64,000 nt of DNA from the NCBI RefSeq assembly GCF_019059575.1, contig NW_024881833.1:310001-374000 (forward strand), in the 5' to 3' direction. The notes under the pieces were generated by a model. The model was given only the letters and a program-made list of their open reading frames with translations, was not told where the DNA came from and searched no databases. The position numbers and the translations under genes are program-made. This document shows, one piece after another, positions 58,501-64,000 of this stretch (position 1 is the stretch's first letter; each line of letters begins with the position of its first letter). The DNA comes from Amphibalanus amphitrite (taxonomy: Eukaryota > Arthropoda > Thecostraca > Balanomorpha > Balanidae).

Positions 58501-59992
58501 TGAAGAACAACGCTTGAATGCACGGCGGGCTGACCACAGACGTTCTGAGGAGAGACGTGTTGAGAACAGACGCTCTGAAGAGCGACGTCTAGACGCAAGG
58601 CGGGTTGACAGCAGTCGTTCTGAGGAACAACGCTTGGACGCGAGGAGGGCTGACAACAGGCGATCTGAGGAACGACGATTGGACGCAAGGCGGGCTGACA
58701 ACAGGCGTTCTGAGGAACGACGACAGGACGCAAGGCGGGCTGACAACAGGCCCTCTGAGGAACAGCGTTTGGACGCGAGGCATCCTGACAATAGTCGTTC
58801 TGAGAAACGACATCTGGACGCAAGGCGGGATGATAACAGGCGCTCTGAGGTTCAGCGTTTGGATGCAAGGCGGGCTGACAACAGGCGTTCTGAGGAGAGA
58901 CGGGCCGACAACAGGCGTTCTGAGGAGCAACGGCTGGACGCAAGGCGGGCTGATAACAGGCGTTCTGAGGAGCGACGTGTTGAGGCACGGCGGGCTGACA
59001 ACAGGCGTTCTGAGGAGCGACGGCTAAACGCCAGGCGGGCCGACAACAGGCATTCTGAAGAACGGCGGTTGGAAACCAAGCGAGCTTATGAAGGAGTTCG
59101 GCAGAGTTCGGTGGTTAAAATGCGCTTATCTGAAGTACCTGATCATGATCTTATTGCGGAGGCCAGAAATACCCTTCAAGGTAATAGTGTAGACACAGTT
59201 GACCCACAGGATTCATCCCGCTCATATGGACTTCTAAATATCTTCTGGAGCTCAAAAACTTCAGAAAACCTGGCTCCCTTCTCGTCCAGCGTAGAAAAAC
59301 TGGTGGTAAGTACCTTATTGTTATGCATTACTTACTTTAAACGTGTTTCTGGATTTGGATTTCTTTTTAGTGATTGTCTAGATCTTGTAATCTTGTTTGC
59401 TCTTCTCTTACTAATATTTCTATCCTGCTCATATGTCTCGCATTTACTTTTACATTTTGTAAAAAAAAAAACTGCAACTGATGCAATGTGTCTACGTGCC
59501 GCGTCAAAATGTGACATTTGTAACCTTTGACAATGACAGTCCGTGTCGTCACCGACAGAACACAATCAAGGTGAGGAGACCAGCTCAGAAGCCGAAATAC
59601 AGCAGCACGCCGCTCTACACCAAGTGAGTGTCCATACGTGGGCCGGCTGAGGGTTCTTATTGCAATCTGCACGTCTCTCTGGTGATGTTTGCAACTGTTA
59701 CACTGCTTAGGACAGACAAGTGGCAGCCTCTCGTATTTTGCACTCTGTTAATTAAAAAGTAGAAAATTATATACAAGACAGGAAAACAACTAAACGTTTT
59801 AGCGGTATGCGAGTAATCGATCCTTATTCTGTATAGATATTCGCGGTTTTCCATTGGAAAACTGCAAACGGTTGACTGTAGGTCTGTGTTCGTTGCAGGC
59901 CACCCGGCAGCGCTGCCCTGGGCACCTCGTTCTGGACCGGGGTCGTTGGCCTGGCCCTCTGGACACTCCGCCCGCAGACCAAAGTCCTCTAG
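55550..59992 (+). CDS. Secreted or membrane-anchored protein of ~70 Arg/Glu/Asp-rich 15-residue repeats
   Basis: Model: 55550-59305, 59559-59623 and 59899-59992, about 1,304 residues. The ATG lies one base after a splice acceptor and begins a signal peptide (MCRKIGLLILLVVACQNG). An acidic linker leads to about residue 94. From there to about 1175 the protein is built of tandem units related to ADNRRSEERRLDARR, with 10-residue variants interspersed. Each unit has about six Arg and four Asp/Glu, so the region is strongly charged, net basic and probably helical. A unique C-terminal part follows (YEGVRQSSVVKMRLSEVPDH). In the preferred splice form it ends with a hydrophobic stretch LGTSFWTGVVGLALW (1281-1295) near a TAG stop. 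I know no family with this repeat. An alternative acceptor at 59541 gives a different tail ending at about 60054. Function unknown; a structural, matrix or secretion role is possible. Confidence 0.75.
55830..59075 (+). repeat. 45-bp coding tandem repeat array
   Basis: The DNA unit runs about GACAACAGGCGTTCTGAGGA followed by GCGACGGCTGGACGCAAGGC, with higher-order blocks visible: the segment near 56316-56500 recurs at about 56590-56690 and 56730-56910. Because the unit is a multiple of three and lacks stops on both strands, it leaves long open frames on the opposite strand too. Confidence 0.95.
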
Positions 59993-60360
59993 ACGACCGG
60001 TCGGGCGCCACTGTTACTCGCCGATTCTTTTCGGTGCACCAAAGCCGCATTTGACCGCTTCGGGTGCACTGTTGTTGATTGTTTGCAATTCGTTATTGAA
60101 ATTTGAATGTGAAATACATGTAGGTGAAGCATATTTGGATTGTGTTCATGAGAGACAATGGATGATTGGCCACACTGAACATTTAAAGGCCTAGTCCTAG
60201 TTCGTGGTGTTTTTTTTTTCTAACATAGAAATTATTGACGTTAAAGTGACACAACTTCTTCTTCCCAATCCAAGGCGACAGCACGCATGCTACCCTACCC
60301 GTTTACATTATTTTTATGATACATGAGCTTTGCAGTGCACACATTTCAACACTTACGAAC
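59993..60360. other. 3' flank of the repeat-protein gene
   Basis: Probable 3' UTR and downstream sequence. Under the alternative splice form, coding would continue to about 60054. No other feature is recognised. Confidence 0.4.
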
Positions 60361-60368
60361 GCTCTGCA

Positions 60369-60522
60369 CATAGGCGGGGGAACGGGGAGGGCACCGGGGC
60401 ACCGTGCCCCCTTTGATTTGGGCATTTTAACATTAGCCCTATGGGCGTTGCATGGAAAGAATGGGACCAAAAGTCAGTAGTGCCCCCCCCCCCCCTTAAT
60501 TGAAGGTGTTCCGCCGCTACTG
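60369..60522 (-). mobile_element. hAT-like MITE, copy D (154 bp)
   Basis: This simple, uninterrupted copy runs from CATAGGCGG to CCGCTACTG and has a perfect 8-bp TSD GCTCTGCA (60361-60368 and 60523-60530). It fixes the boundaries of the family seen at 1606, 15797, 15830 and 28300. Confidence 0.92.
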
Positions 60523-60603
60523 GCTCTGCACGATTAGGCCTTGCAGCTCTCGAACACTTCCGTTCCGCAACGTTATTTTTCCAATAGTATTCTTGTCCGT
60601 CTC

Positions 60604-61330
60604 TTTAAAACCCGGCAATTGCTGGGGTATTTCGCCACCCGCCGTTTGCTGGGGGGGGGGGGGCGTTAAACGCCTGCAGCCGATAACTCGAGAACCAATA
60701 GGCGCAGCGAAACGCACGAAGCGGAAAACAAAAGAGCGCGACGAGACGCTTCAGATGAGTACTTTAAAACTGAATTTTGAGGTCACAGGTCGGGTCAAGG
60801 TCAGGTCGAACACCTGAAATCGGGCTTTCAGTAGTATGGACTTCAGAACCTTGCAATGGGCGTCTCTCGTCATAAACTCTATCAAAACTGTGCACAAGCC
60901 ATCATCTAAGGCCTACAAGAGTGTCAGATCCATGTAGGGGTCAGGCAAGCATAGGTCAGGGTCAAGGTCAGGTAAACCAGGTAGGCTAATATCCCCGAAA
61001 ATCAAAACTGATATTCGCAGCCTGTGACTTATGTTTTATGGGTAATTTGGGGCGTAGAACACGATGGTGACATTCATTTTATCATATGTGTACGTGTTTG
61101 GTTCAAATGGCTCAATTTAAGAAATGCATGTATCATGGTCGTAAAATAGTCACGAGAAATTGCCAAGATTCAGTTCAAGGTTTTTGGAAAATGCGGAACG
61201 AATTTGATTGTTCATGGTATTGGCAGTCTAATGGCGTTTACGGCATGTCTGTATCTTTATTCTGTGCTTTTATATGATTTTTGAACATATGCCATTTTGG
61301 TCGAAAACTCAGAAAGGATGACGTCAATAA
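60604..61330 (+). mobile_element. TTAA-family element fragment E6
   Basis: TTAAAACCCGGC at 60604 followed by TTGCTGGGG twice and a G-run resembles the left ends of E3 and E4. Downstream are GAGGTCACAGGTCGGGTCAA and GGTCAAGGTCAGG at about 60780-60970. I could not find a matching right end, so it is probably truncated. Confidence 0.55.
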
Positions 61331-61769
61331 AACCTCGATATCTCAAAAAATTTCGACCGATGTTTTATTCAAACTTTGTCACAATAAACTTCAATCAATT
61401 CCCTACAGGTACCCAAATTAGGTTCCTGGTCTCCTCATACCTGATCACAGCTGACTGTTCCGGACTGACGGCCACCTCACAAAGGCAATCGTGGTGACGG
61501 CAGCTCCATGAGGATCGTGCCCTCCGCGAGCGGCAAGGTGCAGACTGTGTATGTACACTGCACAATGCACATTGCACATTGCACAATGATGGACTCAATG
61601 GCAGCGACGCACCAGTCGGTAGATCAATAAAGACGATGTTGTCCTTACTTCTCATTAGTTTGATATACCGAAACGGACTTAAATAATACCAGTAAAGCGC
61701 CTTTTGGGGCGACCAACAGAGCGAGCGAGAGGGTGGGCCTTGCATGTACGAAATTGCGAGGGGTATGTA

Positions 61770-62290
61770 CCTCAAACTGACTTGTGCACGGCATTCTACT
61801 AACCGGTCTCTAGCGATGTGCCAAATTTGAGCACAATTGGCTCAGCCGTTCTCGAGATCTGGAAGCGGCATCCTGCACGTGCGCGCGTGCAAAATGGGTC
61901 TCAACTGACTTGTACATGGCACCCTACTAACTGGTCCCTAATCGTGTACCAAATTTTAGCGCCATCGGTCCAGCCGTTCTCGAGATCTGGAAACGACCCC
62001 TGCACGTGCGCTCGTGCAGCAGCACCCCAACTCTGGCACGTGGATGCATTGCCTAGTGGGTGCCTATACCTACATGCCAACTTTCAGCGCGATCGGTCAA
62101 GTAGTTACCGAGATATTGCAACTATTACAAAACTGACACCTCTTCGTTTTGCACGTGGCACGTGCATAAGGGATCACCCACATGCATCGGGCATAGTCCA
62201 ATACTTGGTAGAAGGAATGAAGCTACCCTACAAAAATTACCGCATGTAAATCGGTCAAGTGGTTGCCGAGATATAAGTCTCGCAAAAGCG
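61770..62290 (+). repeat. Degenerate tandem repeat, period ~130 bp
   Basis: The phrase CCAAATTTNAGC...ATCGGTC...GCCGTTCTCGAGATCTGG occurs at about 61819 and 61949, and with more divergence at 62078 and 62235. Each is preceded by an ACTGACTTGTNCA-like phrase. The series ends beside a run of GGCC repeats (62299-62313). No function is known to me. Confidence 0.7.
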
Positions 62291-62485
62291 TCCGTATGGC
62301 CGGCCGGCCGGCCGCTCATACTAAGAAATTTCCGTTAATCTAAGGAAAGACTACGCTCGCTCCGTAACAACAAGGTATACTATGCTGTTTTTTTCTTCTT
62401 CTTTTCATTTGGCAGTTAGTTCCTGAAGTAGTTTTTGTTCCTGTAGAAGTAACTAGTTTCTTAACTAGTTACTAGTTAACTAGTT

Positions 62486-62915
62486 AACTATAGTTCGTTT
62501 TTCTTAAGTTTGCCCCTCACTGTAAACGTCTTTTTGAACACAGCACGAGAATTGCTAGCTGAATTACTGAGAAAACTGGTTGGCGCACATTGTATTGTAG
62601 ATATGAATAATATTTTCAAAATTAAGCTTTGAACACCGACGATTTAACGTTATGTTAAGCGCCCTGCAATTTATTTATTAGTTCACACATAATTCCTGAG
62701 AAGTCGTCTATCCCTGTGGGGCTGTAGGCATTGGCAAATACGAGCTACGAGTCTGTGAAATAGTAAATAAATTTGATCAAATTGATCGTCTGTCAAATCT
62801 GGTCAAATCAATGTGCGCCAACCAGTTTTCTAAGTAATTCAGCTAGCAATTCTCGTGCTGTGTTCAAAAAGACGTTTACAGTGAGGGGCAAACTTAAGAA
62901 AAACGAACTATAGTT
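62486..62915. mobile_element. Fold-back element with 105-bp inverted arms
   Basis: AACTATAGTTCGTTTTTCTT at 62486 through GCGCACAT at 62590 is matched in reverse complement by 62811-62915 with about one mismatch noticed. The ends run out into ACTAGTTAACTAGTT-rich sequence, so the exact termini and TSD are unclear. The middle 220 bp is A/T-rich and non-coding. Confidence 0.8.
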
Positions 62916-63420
62916 ACTAGTAACTACATAGTAGTTAGTTTCTATAGATGTTCCGTTTCAAAACTGGTCAATTACATGAAGCTCTTTGCACCAACCCCGT
63001 AATGTTCATGCTTTTTTATTCATTTTTGCGTTGCACTATTTGGCTCACCATCAGCGGCATCTCCCGATTCTTGCAATACATCCGGTGCATCAAAGGCATT
63101 GTGACCTGCAGGTGTAAAGGTCACGAAATAAACACACGTCACAGCTATTAGGCAACCTGCAATCATTTCTAAGTTGCCCGAGATGGGAGCTGCTGCCCCT
63201 CCGAAACACCCAGCCCGGAAATTGCTGACGACAGCGGCGCTGGTAAATACCGTGCATCACCGCCCGCTATCCAGAACGCATTATCGCCCATAAACTACCC
63301 GGCCTGGGATTCGGTATCAGCGGCTGCTCTGACCTGCTGGGTCTGCTGACCTTTCGGTATGGGAGCCTCTGGCGGCTCCTGCTGCCCCTTGTCGTGACCT
63401 CGCCCCCGTGTCAGCCGGCG
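62916..63420. other. Upstream region of the pro-resilin-like gene
   Basis: No coding exon is seen. Sequence becomes GC-rich after 63180 and presumably contains proximal regulatory elements of the cuticle gene. Confidence 0.4.
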
Positions 63421-63423
63421 CCC

Positions 63424-63457
63424 TATATAAGACATTCACTCTGTCGGCGGCGTCACT
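63424..63457 (+). promoter_or_regulatory. Core promoter of the Gly-rich cuticle gene
   Basis: TATATAAG (63424-63431) is followed 31 bp later by the initiator GTCACTC (A at 63455). The ATG is 40 nt further down. A second initiator-like CAGTCAGC lies at 63465. The layout matches that of the minus-strand cuticle gene at the other end of the window. Confidence 0.75.
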
Positions 63458-63494
63458 CTCATCCCAGTCAGCGATAGGCGCGCCATCACCAGCG

Positions 63495-64000
63495 ATGCTG
63501 CGTTACCAGAGTGTGGGTGTGCTGCTGTTGGCGGCGCTGGCCGCCCCCGCCCCCGCCCCCGCCCCGGACGGAGCCTCGTACGGCGCTCCGCCGCCGCTGG
63601 GCGGGGGTCGGCCGGCGGGAGGGTTCGGTGGAGCGGCGGGAGCGTTTGGTGGAGCGGCGGGAGGCTTTGGTGGAACGACAGGTGGCTACGATGGAGCGGC
63701 GGCAGGGTTCAGCGGAGCGACAGCCGGGTTCGGTGGAGGAGCAGCAGGGTTCGGTAACGGTCTTGGTGGCGGCGGCGCCTCCGGCGGCCGGCGCGGTGCC
63801 CTGCGGGAGCCTGTGGGACCGGGACTGCGGCCCGACGGCCTGCCCATCGGGCCCGGCATGCCCTACAGCTTCAGCTGGGCCGTCGACGAGCCCGACTACG
63901 GCAACCAGTACGGCCACGAGGAGGAGAGCGACGGCGTGGTGACGCAGGGCCAGTACCGCGTGCTGCTGCCCGACGGACGCACCCAGATCGTCACCTACTC
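63495..64000 (+). CDS. Pro-resilin-like RR-2 type cuticle protein, 5' part
   Basis: The frame begins MLRYQSVGVLLLAALAAPAP, a signal peptide followed by an Ala-Pro stretch. Residues about 40-102 are Gly-rich with repeated GGFGG/AGFGG/GAFGG units, as in elastic cuticle proteins. From residue 123 it reads PYSFSWAVDEPDYGNQYGHE, then SDGVVTQGQYRVLLPDGRTQ and IVTYS, the start of an extended R&R chitin-binding domain of the pro-resilin type. The window ends inside that domain at residue 168. It is secreted and predicted to bind chitin in flexible cuticle. The start is supported by the TATA/Inr promoter and the signal peptide. A longer open frame in another phase (from 63511) is a compositional shadow. 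The signal peptide appears not to be split by an intron, unlike the other cuticle gene here. Confidence 0.9.
   Translation, partial: MLRYQSVGVLLLAALAAPAPAPAPDGASYGAPPPLGGGRPAGGFGGAAGAFGGAAGGFGGTTGGYDGAAAGFSGATAGFGGGAAGFGNGLGGGGASGGRRGALREPVGPGLRPDGLPIGPGMPYSFSWAVDEPDYGNQYGHEEESDGVVTQGQYRVLLPDGRTQIVTY

Noticed and set aside
55830-59075. CRISPR-like appearance of regularly spaced repeats
   Set aside because: The units are contiguous with no unique spacers and sit in one open frame of a spliced eukaryotic gene.
55807-59079. Very long open frames on the minus strand and in other frames across the repeat-protein gene (one exceeds 600 residues)
   Set aside because: They follow from the 45-bp period, which is a multiple of three without stops on either strand. 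Only the plus-strand frame has a signal peptide, splice sites and a sensible C terminus.
63511-63942. Long plus-strand frame overlapping the pro-resilin-like gene, and its minus-strand counterpart at 63486-63917
   Set aside because: GC-rich shadows of the frame starting at 63495, which alone encodes a signal peptide and an R&R domain.

Overview
This is a repeat-rich window from an animal nuclear genome, almost certainly an arthropod and plausibly a crustacean. The evidence is two Rebers-Riddiford type cuticle protein genes, arthropod-style core promoters (TATA box plus a TCAGT/TCACT initiator), spliced genes with GT-AG introns, and a mobile element load of Penelope-like, non-LTR, LTR, hAT-like, Tc1/mariner-like and TTAA-inserting elements. 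The species cannot be fixed from the sequence alone.

Four host genes can be modelled. A four-exon cuticle protein gene lies on the minus strand (3365-4960). A four-exon type II membrane glycoside hydrolase family 31 (alpha-glucosidase-like) gene lies on the plus strand (5890-11849); its catalytic acids appear to be lost. A secreted or membrane-attached protein of about 1,300 residues, built mostly from an Arg/Glu/Asp/Asn-rich 15-residue repeat, is encoded at 55550-59992. A Gly-rich pro-resilin-like cuticle gene starts at 63495 and runs off the right edge. The first two genes are divergent across about 0.9 kb.

From about 12 kb to 53.6 kb the window is layered transposable elements whose order of insertion can be read from target site duplications (TSDs). 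At 15.8-17.75 kb a hAT-like MITE contains a second, inverted copy of the same MITE, which contains a 1.64 kb element with 4-bp TSDs. At 17.98-19.55 kb a 775-bp-armed inverted repeat of Penelope-like sequence is bounded by TA repeats. From 20.4 to 34 kb lie several TTAA-flanked, piggyBac-like non-coding elements crowded with AGGTCA/TGACCT hexamers, two decayed non-LTR retrotransposons and one decayed mariner. At 28.3-30.1 kb another hAT-like MITE carries two TTAA elements.

The deepest nest runs from 38.6 to 53.57 kb. A TTAA element with a GC-rich hairpin centre received a LINE copy with a perfect 17-bp TSD. That LINE appears to carry about 2.7 kb of 3' transduced flank. Into it went a 9.3 kb LTR element with two 3,995-bp LTRs and no recognisable gag or pol, and a second copy of the 4-bp-TSD element. 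The right part of the window (53.6-64 kb) returns to host genes with scattered small elements.

The most unusual observations are: the 15-residue-repeat protein; the apparently catalytically dead GH31 protein; the giant-LTR non-autonomous element; the LINE with apparent 3' transduction; the nuclear-receptor-half-site-dense TTAA elements; and a set of palindromes whose stems differ in sequence but keep their pairing. All calls are from reading the sequence by eye; no alignment, search or folding was run.
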